From Agelas oroides (taxonomy: Eukaryota; Porifera; Demospongiae; Agelasida; Agelasidae), in contig OX422187.1 in NCBI GenBank assembly GCA_949130485.1, positions 6,220,205 through 6,284,204 of the forward strand: a stretch of DNA of 64,000 bases, written 5' to 3'. Below are positions 43,290 through 54,328 of the stretch, piece after piece. Under the pieces are notes generated by a model that saw only the letters and a list, made by a program, of their open reading frames with translations, did no database searches and was not told the DNA's origin. The position numbers and the translations under genes were made by a program. The first letter of the stretch is position 1, and the number at the start of each line of letters is the position of its first letter.

Positions 43290-43916
43290 GCAGATCTCCT
43301 CCAATGTAACTTCGGAGCCTCTGTTGATGGCATATTATGGGTCTCACTGTCTGCTCTTTGCCATACTGTTCTTCTTATGTTAGTGAGCCATTTCTCATGA
43401 CGTTCGTTCAGTCATGCTATTACACTCGATAGAATGAAAAAGTGCCTCAGGAGTATGTAACTCAAATGCTGTTGAGTGTTTTCTAAAGTATGCACACCCC
43501 ACCAAGCGACGAAAAGATAAGATGGCTGTTGATTGTGAATCAAGAAAAGACTCTCCAATACTGCCTGGTGGTGGGTCTATTCCACCAACAATAAATGAGG
43601 CATACTGAAAGAATGTAGACATGAAACTGGTTTTACCATAATAAATGATATGTAGTCACATCCTGTGCTGATATACAGAGATTGCATAGCCTGAGGTCGT
43701 AAGTTTGGGGGTATGTCAGCTAGACATTGCATCCAAAAGTGTGTTTAAGCAGAGGAACCTTGCCCCATCATTGTGTTCCTTACTAAGTTGAACAATTACT
43801 TTGGTATCAGGCTTCAGACTAATTGCCGTCAACCCAATGTGGTATATATCAGTATCAGGGGAAAAGATTAGCTTGCGATGACCCTCTGAATGCATACAGT
43901 GTAACCACACACGCAA
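43290..43916 (-). pseudogene. Fragments of a nuclease-like/CXC family gene
   Basis: Reading leftward: MRVWLHCMHSEGHRKLIFSP followed by DTDIYHIGLTAI (43916-43716); then FFQYASFIVGGIDPPPG, STAILSFRRLVGCAYFRKHS and, further on, an EKWLTNIRRTVW-like block (43622-43290). The order matches a large invertebrate protein family that I remember as having a PIN/FEN-like fold with SPDTDVYHIGL and a C-terminal CXC motif. The piece lies on the minus strand and its C-terminus is probably the exon at 39016-39372. It is broken in more than one place. Family identity is from memory. Confidence 0.55.
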
Positions 43917-44674
43917 ATCAGCTTCATCCGCAAATAATATTTGTAAGAGTAGGACCCAAGTATCTATGGCTTTATGGACAGAAGACCCTTTGTCTACTGT
44001 TGCAACATTGCTCAGACAATTTATAAATTATATTAATCCTCAGCAGTGTTGAGCTATTATAAACTTGTAGTTGTACCTTCACAAACGCTAAGAATCACGG
44101 CGCTGCTTAGTTCTGGCTATAGGGCAACTGTTTAGGGTCGACCCAATGTTCATAGTTCCTCTACAACACATAAGAGTGACAGAGCTACCTTGCTGGATGG
44201 CAATTGCACGTGCCGTGTCAGCGAATTTCAAAGCCTTTTCATTTCCGGTCAATTAAAAGTTATTCCGTTATTCCATTATTCCGTTATTCCGTATTCTGTG
44301 TTTTTCTGACTCCTGTGGGAAGGCTAATAAGAGGAACTTGAGGCCACAGCTAATCGTGATCCGTACCCAATCTGTTCCGAGCGCCGATTGCTTCCAGTAA
44401 TGGCACCCTGGGTTACCCATTCTCTCTAAAATATCGGACAGCAATAAATGATTCAAAATGGGAGTGTCCGGAAATTTTAGGGAGTTGAACAGAGGTGTCG
44501 CTGGTGTGAACTAGAGGGAGCCAGTTCATTGTGTTTTTTTATGAGTTACCATTATTGCTGCCTTCTGTGTGCTGACGTCAAGACCCATGAAGGCACGTAC
44601 TGAGCATCACCTTTCAAAGTGGTGAAGTGTAGTGACCGAAGTGAAGTAATATGTTTACCGTGGTAGGGTGGGTG

Positions 44675-45869
44675 TAGTCTTGCAAGCCAGACCCACTTCT
44701 GCAAAAATAGGGAAGGGTCTGGTGAACTGTGTATGCAAGCCGTGTCCCGCCACAATAGTGCGGTCCAATCACATTGCAGTGTTTTGTCACATGCTGCATC
44801 ACATCACTATTTGAGTAGCAACAGCAGTCTTGAAAATGACGAAAGAGAGTTAGGACATCTTCTCTGCTACTGCAGGAGTTGTAAAAACACTTCTACTATA
44901 CTTCTCAGGGAGCGTGCTTACTCCGAACAGCTCAGAACGATTAAGGCGGCCTTAAATTTATTATTCGTAACACGGAAGTACGCGAGGATATTGCAATAGT
45001 TTACGGAAATTGAATGGCTGCCGAGTGTAAGCTGTTAGACATAGCTTTGTTCTGACCGTTAGTCTTTTCTGAATAGCTTTGTTTTAGCGCTGATTGTGAA
45101 GTAGGAATGTCCGAACTTCAGAAGGGATATCACTGAGACCGAGAGCTGCGTGTTTCTGCGAGCAGAAGACAGAAGTAAAGCTCAAGTCATTTCCAGCGAC
45201 GATGACCGATCTTCTTTGGCTGTTTATGTGGAACACTCACCAGCCTTGGGACCAAGATCTGATGGCTTTTCTGTGTACAGGAGGAGTTGAAGTTGTCATA
45301 ACCAAGTGGTATTTGTGCTGTTAATGCTGTGCTGCGAAAGCCTTAATGTTTAAATGGTAAGGGCTACCCGAATATGCCCCAATTTTCGCCTATTTTCAAT
45401 TATATAGCAGCCGTAAAAAGGATTGCTGTTTCATGCCACTGTGTTTCTGTTAGACCATGACCAGTAGTAATAGTGGCTACAGTGGCTTAGCTCTCAGGCT
45501 ACTCCTTCAGTTCTGCATTTTGCTGTATTTATTGCTACAAATGGTTTGTTTACACGAGTGCGGCTGCTGTTAATTAGTTGCCATGACAACAAATTGTTTT
45601 CATTTACAGAATCGGGGAGCATCATTGTTGTCATTGTTGCAAACCCAATGTTCATACTGCCATGGGTTCATGAGATATTTACGGTTAAATTTACTATGTA
45701 AAAAGTTGATGGGTGTATGATTTGTATACTTAAGGCTGCCTTAACTGTTCTGAGAGGTATTTCAAGAGTGCATTATTTGAAATCTAGTTATGTCATCCAG
45801 CTAATTGCACGGCTTGTATACGCAGTTCACCAGACCCCTTCCCGGATGTGGGTGTGGCTTGCGAGATTA
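44675..45869. mobile_element. Non-autonomous Academ-2 relative, with a nested MITE
   Basis: Left end TAGTCTTGCAAGCCAGACCC, then GGGTCTGGTGAACTGTGTAT, close to Academ-2. The right end is inverted, ending GGCTTGCGAGATTA. The 9-bp duplication GGGTGGGTG is perfect (44666-44674, 45870-45878). No gene. The MITE at 44931-45754 fills most of it; the own sequence is about 370 bp. Confidence 0.9.
44931..45754. mobile_element. CTCAGAAC-family MITE, copy 2
   Basis: Ends CTCAGAACGATTAAGGCGGC and, inverted, CTCAGAACAGTTAAGGCAGC, AG on both sides. 824 bp, very similar to 35009-37008 without its inserts. Confidence 0.9.
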
Positions 45870-46788
45870 GGGTGGGTGATGGTTGTATGGCTTGTGGTCC
45901 GGCAGCATCTTTCACATCCTTGGTCACAACAATCTTTAAAGACAAGGATGATTTGAAGCTGGATACTAGCTGGATTATGAAATAGACACCATGTATGTAC
46001 ATCCTGAGCCTTGAATACATAATAGTTAGACACTGAGACCAAGTGATCTACGCGATTTAGAAACCCAAGGGCCCCCGGGCTGTAGCGTTCCGAGCGCAGC
46101 GAGGACGCTACTAGGGGGCTCTAATAATAAGTACCATTTCCTGAAGTGATACTTTTTGAGCCTTCCTGAGTAACGCTTAGCCCTCATCTTCTATCCTGCC
46201 AAGGCTGTGGCCAGAACTTTCTGATCATATATGATACATGCGAAGATCCTTCAGAGAGTCAAACTGCTCAGCAAGGAATTTTATGTATATTTACATGCCC
46301 TATCAAACAACTCCTTTCCATCTGCTGAACTCGGCATAAGGTGAACCACTGTAAGGCAACTTCAGGGCTTCTGAGGTGCTAAGTCTCCCCAGCTGAACTC
46401 AAAGGGAGGCAGGTTCGTAATCGCTATAGCTTTCCGTGTTATGACATTTATCATAGTGTTGTGTGTGTTTGAAATATTTTTGCGAAATATAATAGTCATG
46501 TTATTATGTATCTGAATTCTTTGTACTGTTTTATCTTAACGTTCATGTCAGGTTGTATGGTGCATATTAAAATTATCAAACACCCACAGCCATCGTCCCT
46601 GCTTGATCTGTTCATGCTTCCTCTGTTAACTGCTTCAGATAGCCCCATGTATTGTTGTAGGGCATGCAAATCCCAGCATGGTTCAACCCCTCAGTGCCCT
46701 AAGGAGAAATTTTGCCTTAAAATTGATAACACTACTCTAATAGAATTTTCCCTTTACGTGCTTGCTAGTTGCACGTGCAATCAGCTCT
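45870..46788. other. Stretch without a recognisable gene
   Basis: Contains a GC-rich imperfect hairpin (about 46072-46122: GGGCCCCCGGG ... TAGCGT ... ACGCTA ... GGGGGCTC) reminiscent of the loop at 1147-1190. Nothing else is recognised. Confidence 0.45.
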
Positions 46789-47440
46789 AATACCTATGAA
46801 CAGTTCCAGGCACAGTTGCAGGGCTTTGGCTTTCTGTCTTTGAGCATTAAGGAGTGTGCATATTGACACAAGACTTGACAAGGTTTGTTCCACTACTAGG
46901 TCATCACCATATGCTGGTTTGTCCCTGGGTTTGTCCCTGGGTTTGTCCCTGGGTTTGTCCCAGGGTTTGTCCCAGGGTTTCAACTGTAGAAGGTCTGGAG
47001 CATATGAATAGAGCTCAGTGAACACAGAATTGATGGTGAAGGATTCAGGACATTCAAGGGTGTCAGGACCATGCTATCAGATGAAATCAGCAGTTCAAGT
47101 TGATGTTGGCTGACATGCATCGATATCGCGAACTGACAAAGAGCTTGGAGTTTCATCTCGAACTCTTAACACACTTTCCTTCAACTTTGTATTCTCAGCA
47201 GCCAGTGTTGCAATTTCATTTGGAATGGGTTGGCTGACAGGAAATGCCAAGAGACTAGCAGAACTCATTTCAGCTGCTGTTGGTTGTGATGGATGGCTAG
47301 GCCTAATACCAAGGATGTGCGTGGACCGTTCACTCTGTGCATCAGGAAAACCAATGGCGACAACTTTTCTGGCATCATCTGGTTTATGTCTGGATATACG
47401 TTTGTTGCAGAAGCTGTAGTACTTGTGAATGCTTTATGCA
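46789..47440 (-). other. Coding-like open frame, unrecognised, possibly decayed
   Basis: From about 47440 leftward one frame reads HKYYSFCNKRISRHKPDD, ARKVVAIGFPDAQSERST, NEIATLAAENTKLKESVLRV. After three stops within 36 bp it continues in the same frame GPDTLECPESFTINSVFTEL, the 12-bp repeat (WDKPRDKP), then LVSICTLLNAQRQKAKALQL and a GTATTAG donor at about 46788. It has no initiating Met. Either a small intron is hidden or the gene is dead. I do not recognise the family. Confidence 0.35.
46917..46978. repeat. 12-bp tandem repeat
   Basis: Five copies of TTTGTCCCTGGG (the last two TTTGTCCCAGGG); in the minus-strand frame it gives (WDKP/RDKP)n. Confidence 0.9.
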
Positions 47441-47579
47441 AGCCTGGTATGGCCCATCCCTTGGTCCAGTACGAACATGTTGTTTAAGCCTATTCAAGAG
47501 ATGTTGTTATATAAGATTAATGATTTACAGCTGCACAATACGAATATATACATACATGTCAATACTGATTCTAAATGAA

Positions 47580-49200
47580 GCACAGCATTGAAATTTAGCT
47601 TCACAATTCTGCTTGTGCTGTAGCTATGAGGTCAACGTCCTATTCTTATTATACATGACATTAACAATTTAGCTCAAATGCAGAAATAGATTTTTACAAA
47701 GCCTTTTTCCAAGAAATAAAGCTTCAGGAAAGTCAAATGAAGATCTACAGAGTGAAACAAGGAATAGACAAAGGCTTTCCAGGGTTATTCTGAATTTTCT
47801 GAAGTTACATGTAACCGGTTTATGGAGGAGGCTTACCTACTGCTTGTTGTGTGTACCATCTTTGGCTTTGCTCATTGATCAACAAGGCATAGCTCGAGAT
47901 CTGTCTTGATATTTATGAAGCCCGAGAGATGTTGTACCTCCATCGTTAGCGCTGTGCCTCTGCTTATTAGCGTTGAGAAGAAAATGTGGCTAATAAGTCA
48001 TTGTTTGAGGAGATTGACAACCACCCGAGCTGTTATCGTTCACTATGCTCCGCCTCTTGAGGGCTTCTGGACCAACCCACTTGTAATAGTAGGGGAAGCC
48101 CCAAGCTTATCACAGACCGGATATAAAGCTTATAGCTATTCACCCTGGGCCGTGATAACGCATAGCCATATCCGTGACACCAATTGGCGTCGATCGCGTT
48201 TTGTGACATACGTATAACACATTGGCGTCTACTGCGCATAATAGGTTAAAACCTGCTCTTGTATGTATTCGTAGTTAGTAGAGTTCATTACATCAGGAAC
48301 ACCACACACCAGTTCATTTGTTCATTGAATCTCACTCCACTCATCTTGGACTCGATGGGTCTCAGTCTACACACAGGATTTGCACTTGTAAGAGCTTTTT
48401 GTGTTCAGCGTAACCACGTACAAACTTCTGCTGAAAACTGTGCTTCAAAATTATATCTGCGGCAGTAGATTACAGTCCGTACATTGCGTGTGCACAACTG
48501 ACGACACAAATATGAGACCATGTCGTCTATGTCATCTGTGCTGCGGATCACGTCGTAAGATTCACCAGGCCTTCTCGTTTTTGCATACTGCAAGCAATCA
48601 ATAGCTGGAGACAGAGAAGGCCTGGGAACAAGGCTATGTATACCTGGGTGTGGTAGCAAGTCCTATTGGGATTCTCACCTTTCATTTTTACTCCTTTGTA
48701 ACAAGAACCTGCTTAGGAGAAGGTTGACCTTTACTGGGAAGAAATGTCTGCTGGAGAGTTCCAGAGTTAATTTGCAGTCTTCATTTTGAGCATAGTAAGA
48801 ACAAGATTTCAACACGAAATCTTCTCGAGCCTGCTGTCCATAGTCATACACACACGGTGTCAGTCATACATAAATTAGTCCAAGAAAGTGTGTGTTGATG
48901 TCAGTAGTGATGAAAATGGGGAAGAAAGAGTAGAATTTGAGACCAAAGACAACAGTCAACCACATTTTCGTTTGACCATATTGTAAAGGATGAAGTTTGC
49001 TTTTCTGCTAGTTTTCCATCAAGGAAACAGTGTACTGGAGTAAAGGGTGGCTCGCTCATTCCTGTGTACAAATGATTATGGCACACAAGCAATGGGATCC
49101 ATGCCTGGACCAAATGAAACAACATGGTGTTATCATGTGTGCTAACTCACTTTGTAGCTGGTGGAGTGCAAAGCAACCACACTTGGCTCCAACTATGCTG
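47580..49200. other. Stretch without a supported gene
   Basis: Holds the one-ended Academ-family-3 remnant (48534-48636). A minus-strand frame at 49125-48901 (QAWIPLLVCHNHLYTG) looks protein-like but has no recognised family or clear splice sites. Confidence 0.4.
48534..48636. repeat. Single terminal repeat of Academ-like family 3
   Basis: CGGATCACGTCGTAAGATTC, CACCAGGCCTTCTCG, TTTGCATACTGCAAGC and CCTGGGAACAAGGCTA match the right end of the element at 60490-61098. No left partner found. Confidence 0.75.
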
Positions 49201-49210
49201 TAGTTGTCCT

Positions 49211-49605
49211 TCAGCACCATTCGCACAGGCTATTCACAGGCTGTAGACTAGAGAGACATTTTGTTTCTGGGGGACACTTTGCTTGTATATAGGTAGTGCC
49301 AAAGTCATTGAAGAGTTTAGTGTTTAGCATGTAACCCCTTTCTGAGAGTGCATAGGCAGCTTCACTTGCAACTTTACTTGCTGTTTTCATGTCACTAGCT
49401 GGTAGGTTGCTGCTGGCCTTTATATCAACACAGTACACTCTTGTTGTGCCCAATGGTATGTTGCTGTTTTCACCACCCCTGATTTGGAATATCCTGAGCT
49501 GATTGTATACTCTTGTATTTTTATGTCAGGATTGAATATGGGCTTGTCCAAACCTTTGTTGATGTATAACTCAACTCTTGAAATAATCAAAATGTTGATA
49601 ATCAT
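49211..49605 (-). other. Coding-like fragment, unrecognised
   Basis: A minus-strand frame reads GTTRVYCVDIKASSNLPASD, MKTASKVASEAAYALSERGY and FNDFGTTYIQAKCPPETK; another frame just upstream reads LDKPIFNPDIKIQEYTISSG. The composition looks like real protein, but the frames are not joined by evident splice sites. It could be a decayed gene or element. Confidence 0.3.
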
Positions 49606-49789
49606 GATTCATGGAACTATAACTAATAGAAGGTGTGTCAATTGCTCTGTGACCAGTTCTGTTTTTTAAAATGTAGGAACTTGTCGACAAGCCATCCACC
49701 TCTTGAGCTGTGTGGGAGTGTGAGCTGTGTGGGAGTGTGACCTTCAAGAGATGATCCTGAAACAGGTGTTTGAGGAGTGCAAACTGGAG

Positions 49790-50795
49790 GAACCATAGAG
49801 ACCTGCAATCTGGAGGAACCATAGAGGCCTGCAATCTGGAGGAACCATAGAGACCTGCAATCTGGAGGAACCATGGAGACCTGCAATCTGGAGGAACCAT
49901 GGAGGCCTGCAATCTGAAGGAACCATGGAGACCTGCAATCTGGAGGAACCATGGAGACCTGCAATCTGGAGGAACCATGGGAGACCTGCAATCTGGAGGA
50001 ACCATGGAGACCTGCAATCTGGAGGAACCATGGAGACCTGCAATCTGGAGGAACCATAGAGACCTGCAATCTGGAGGAACCATGGAGACCTGCAATCTGG
50101 AGGAACCATGGAGACCTGCAATCTGGAGGAACCATGGAGACCTGCAATCTGGAGGAACCATGGAGACCTGCAATCTGGAGGAACCATAGAGACCTGCAAT
50201 CTGGAGGAACCATAGAGACCTGCAATCTGGAGGAACCATGGAGGCCTGCAATCTGGAGGAACCATGGAGACCTGCAATCTGGAGGAACCATAGAGACCTG
50301 CAATCTGGAGGAACCATGGAGGCCTGCAATCTGGAGGAACCATAGAGACCTGCAATCTGGAGGAACCATGGAGACCTGCAATCTGGAGGAACCATGGAGA
50401 CCTGCAATCTGGAGGAACCATGGAGACCTGCAATCTGGAGGAACCATAGAGACCTGCAATCTGGAGGAACCATGGAGACCTGCAATCTGGAGGAACCATA
50501 GAGACCTGCAATCTGGAGGAACCATGGAGACCTGCAATCTGGAGGAACCATGGAGACCTGCAATCTGGAGGAACCATAGAGACCTGCAATCTGGAGGAAC
50601 CATGGAGACCTGCAATCTGGAGGAACCATGGAGACCTGCAATCTGGAGGAACCATGGAGACCTGCAATCTGGAGGAACCATGGAGACCTGCAATCTGGAG
50701 GAACCATGGAGACCTGCAATCTGGAGGAACCATGGAGGCCTGCAATCTGGAGGAACCATAGAGACCTGCAATCTGGAGGAACCATAGAGAACTGC
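49790..50795. repeat. 26-bp minisatellite, about 38 units
   Basis: Units of 26 bp (GGAACCATGGAGACCTGCAA + TCTGGA) with two variable sites: CATGG/CATAG and GAGAC/GAGGC. Because 26 is not divisible by three, the translation cycles through all three frames. The array has no stops on either strand, so it produces spurious frames of up to 410 codons. Confidence 0.95.
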
Positions 50796-50799
50796 GTAG

Positions 50800-51643
50800 T
50801 CAACGTTTTGTTGCTTTAATCCAAGGCAGCAAGCAAAGTAAGTCTTTGTCTGAGAGTGATATTGTTTCAAACTAGAACAGCCGCTATAGCAATTGTGAAT
50901 TGGGCTATGGCATGAAACGTGTCCTGTGACTGCCTATTTGTTTAGGGAGGTGTGGTTCATTGATTGTTTATGATCTTGTGCATAGTTTGCATGTCAGCTC
51001 AAGTGCTGTGCAAAGTCTGTAGTGCCTAGAAACCATTTAGGCAATACACTATTCTACTGTGGTCAAATAGAGCAACAACAGTCACAAGCATGTTTGTCAG
51101 GAAGAGTGCAAAATCCTCCTACATTGTCTGTGGAACACTGTTGGAGTTTTACCCCAGCCCTCGTACGTGATATCATTGTGTATGTCGGCCATTGCTGGCA
51201 TGATGTCTCAGTGTGTCCACTCATAACCAGAACTTTGAAGTAACCTACTAAAAAGGCTCATGTAGCTGTGTTCAAGGGCTGTTAGATTCTGTGATTCATG
51301 AAGTGTTGGGAGCAAGGCCACTACTGTGCTTGCATGCAAGTCCTAATTCAGAATATTAAGAAACAGTTGTGACAGTTGTATTTCATACCTACAAGACTTA
51401 TGTTTTTATTTTGCACTTACCATTAGGTCAACAGAGATGGTAAGCATGTGGCACACTGTCAGCCCAGGAAGTGAGGAGAAAGGTACTTGTTGGTTGTATG
51501 TAGTTTTGTTTCACTACGTGTTGGGTTTGTGTGTGTGACTAGATTCTGTTTACCGTGTCATTTGGTTCTCTGCTGGTAGGTAAGTGATGGTCTTTTTTTT
51601 TTCGCTTCGCTGAGGTATCTGTCTATATCTGTGTAATAAGTAT
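50800..51643. other. Stretch without a recognisable gene
   Basis: No coding similarity, repeat family or RNA gene is seen. Confidence 0.45.
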
Positions 51644-52018
51644 ACCGTATAGCCGGAAATATTGGCGGTCTTTAAATTTGACAGTTTGACCCCAAACCGA
51701 CCGTAAAAAAATATTGTCGGAATTTAAATTTGGTGGTGGCGTCTCAGGTTGGAGCATTGCCGTCTCTTGCTGAGGTACTTGAACAAAGCCATGAGTTCGC
51801 AAATTTACAAGAAATAGAACTGGTAGCATGCTAGTGTCGACATGCTACATGTACAGCCACGTAGAGGGGCGCCGGATGGAGCCAAGAGCGCTACTGCATG
51901 CAGTATGTCATTATGCGTTGGTGCGAAATAATATTGGCGGATTTTAATTTGGCGGTTTCAACTCCCGACTGCCAAACCGCCAAATTTAATTCCCCATCAA
52001 ATTTTCAGGCTATATGGT
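51644..52018. mobile_element. MITE with ACCGTATAGCC ends
   Basis: Left ACCGTATAGCCGGAAATATT, right inverted ACCATATAGCCTGAAAATTT; AT on both sides. 375 bp; internal TTGGCGG..TTTAAATTTG motifs recur near both ends. Confidence 0.75.
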
Positions 52019-52439
52019 ATCATGCAAAAGGTACCATATCTATTTTGAGGTGTGGGACTCAAGGGTGAGTAATGCCTGAAAAGAAAGCATAACTGGTTCC
52101 TGATGAGGAATGATAGGAGGGTTTTGTGTCACGTGCTGATTGTTAAGCTAGGTAAATTACATTGAATGCAGTTGCGGCCAATGAACATCAACAGTTATTG
52201 GGTTCTTGGCTCAAATTGGGTTAGCTAGCTATGGCACTTATAAATTACTGCCAAGGGCTTTCAGCTTGTGAATTTGTAATCCTAAATCTAAAAACAACTA
52301 AGGAAGAAGAAGTGAAAGTTTGTTGCACTGATTAACACTTAACACCCGAAGCGCCAATGTATTGAGCACGGGCTGTACATTGTGTAGCCTGATGTGCCAA
52401 TATATTGGTGTGGAAGAGCTCATGAAGTAGTTAAGCCAA

Positions 52440-52900
52440 GCAAGATTTCAGGGTAAATCCCTATCTCTTGAGTAGTAATAAGTGTAAGTCACATCTTTCC
52501 ACTTGCGTCACCATCAGGGAAGGCAGGAAGGGGTGGTGCTAGTTCGTGATCAATTGTGAATTTTGTGAAGGACTGTCAAATGCGAAACTTTTACTTGAAC
52601 AAAGGGAGCAAATGGCTTCCAGATTTTACTTAAGGCAGGAGTACTAGTTTCAAATACCTTGGAAATCTGCTGAGTTTGTCGGGACTGTATGTAGTAAGTG
52701 AGAAAATCGGTGCCGTTTCAAATTGCTGCCGTTTCAAATTGCTGGTAAACTAAGATGTATAGAAAGTGGCTTTAAACAAATCACTTACCTAGCAGAGGTC
52801 AGGAATTTAGATATACTAGTTCAGCCTAGTTACACGTTATCTGTGTAAACCAGGCCACTGGCAAGGCCTAGGGCTTGCTAAGCAATGCCTGTTACTTTGA
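52440..52900 (-). mobile_element. Older inverted copy of the 41565 TTAA-type element
   Basis: Reverse complement matches 41640-41885 and 42619-42790 (for example GCCATTTGCT.CCTTTGTT, GATCA.CGAA, CCCCTTCCTGC, GGGATTTACCC) without the nested 41890-42614 insert. The left terminus may be the TTAA at 52331; the right end is unclear. Confidence 0.65.
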
Positions 52901-52918
52901 CTTCAGACTGATAAATGT

Positions 52919-53167
52919 GGCAGTCCCGGGTAGAAATAGAACATCATTCTGTTGCATATTTCGACTGTGTTACCATGTTCAAAGAGCTGTAGCGCAGAAC
53001 TTAAGGGCGGGGCTTATACACGATTCATAAACTTAGCATGTATTCATGCATCTTTGCTGCGCTATGAGCCCCACCCTTAACGAAAGTTTTGTGCTACAGT
53101 GCTTCAAACACGGTAACATAGTTGAATTACACAACGGAATAATGTTCGATTTCCACCTGTGACTGCC
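52919..53167. mobile_element. MITE with 8-bp duplication
   Basis: Inverted arms GGCAGTC.C.GGT.GAAAT over about 100 bp each, flanked by ATAAATGT (52911-52918) and ACAAATGT (53168-53175), 7 of 8 matching. The 8-bp size suggests hAT or P type. Confidence 0.75.
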
Positions 53168-53229
53168 ACAAATGTAATTTTCATGTTAATAAAAGTGACG
53201 TTAAATGATTTCCGCATGACAAGGTTTAA

Positions 53230-53843
53230 CCCTTTAGGGCCGATAGCGGATTTATCCGCGCAACTAACGTGGTACTGTTTTGTGGCTTCTCACTCGGGAG
53301 CGATGTGCAACAAAGAATCGATATTATTGCTGGTAATTTTTTAGTGCTTCAACTCTCTGAAACTGTTGTAATAAGGGAGGGCTAAGGTACTAAGCATCAG
53401 AGCAAACAGCTGTTTTGACAGAGATAGGTTTCTAACAAGAATATTGCTCGAATGGTACAAGTAGGAAGGCTTATCTTGCCTTCGTTTTACGCTTACCTGG
53501 AGAAACGCTCCTGACGCGAGTTACTGTAACCCTGTCCTCTTCAGCAGCAAGGCTAACAGCGGCGGTGAGCAAGAAAACAGATCGTTCTATCAAGCAGTGA
53601 CTTGCACGCTTACCGTGTGGCTATCTCGATGATCGCCCCTCCCCTTACACCCCACCTCTTCCTGCCTACAGTGCCTAGGATACCAATCATTACAAATAAC
53701 TATCGGGACATACCCCCGAGGTTTGGGCAAACTCTAGCTATTGCCGTAGGGCACGATAGAGATTGCTACGTGCAGTTTGAGTATAGTTGCAAGCAGCTAT
53801 ATCACGTTGAAAATTTTTTCAAAATTTTACAGGCTCTAAAGAG
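53230..53843. mobile_element. TTAA-type MITE
   Basis: Left CCCTTTAGGGCC, right inverted CTCTTTAGAGCC, TTAA at 53226-53229 and 53844-53847. 614 bp, non-coding. Confidence 0.85.
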
Positions 53844-54328
53844 TTAATCTAAGGCAAAGTACCTTTTTTATGCACCTTACACGCATGCATGGGTACTCAA
53901 GCGGGGCAATTAGCAATGTTGTTGTAGGTCAAGTGTGTTTCAAACAAGGCTATAAGTGAGCGATAGGTGTCAATATGGAAGTACTGCAGTGCTATCACAT
54001 TAATTTTTATGCTTGAATTGAGTGTTGCGAGGAGTACTTTTGTTGACAATGACCTTGTATCTTGGGCATTTCATTTAGTCACAAACATTGTATCAGTCAA
54101 ATGAAGCTCTGAAGCTCATGGACTGGCTTACAGGAACACTTGTTTTGTGTGCCGTCTTTAACTTGTCTCGCTGATAACAAGGTGTCATATGACAATAAAA
54201 GCTCCCACAGTAACTATTCCAATAATGATAGCATATAATTGGGGCGAGCCTGAGCGAGCCCCACACTAGCGTGACTTCATTGTGCACACGCGTGTGTATG
54301 TTTGCTTGTTGCTTGGACCGACCACTTA

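Noticed and set aside
49790-50795. CRISPR-like array
   Set aside because: Repeats are contiguous with no spacers, in a eukaryotic context; it is a minisatellite.
49571-50870. Several open frames of 278-410 codons on both strands
   Set aside because: They are all translations of the 26-bp minisatellite, which lacks stops in every frame; no unique protein segment supports them.
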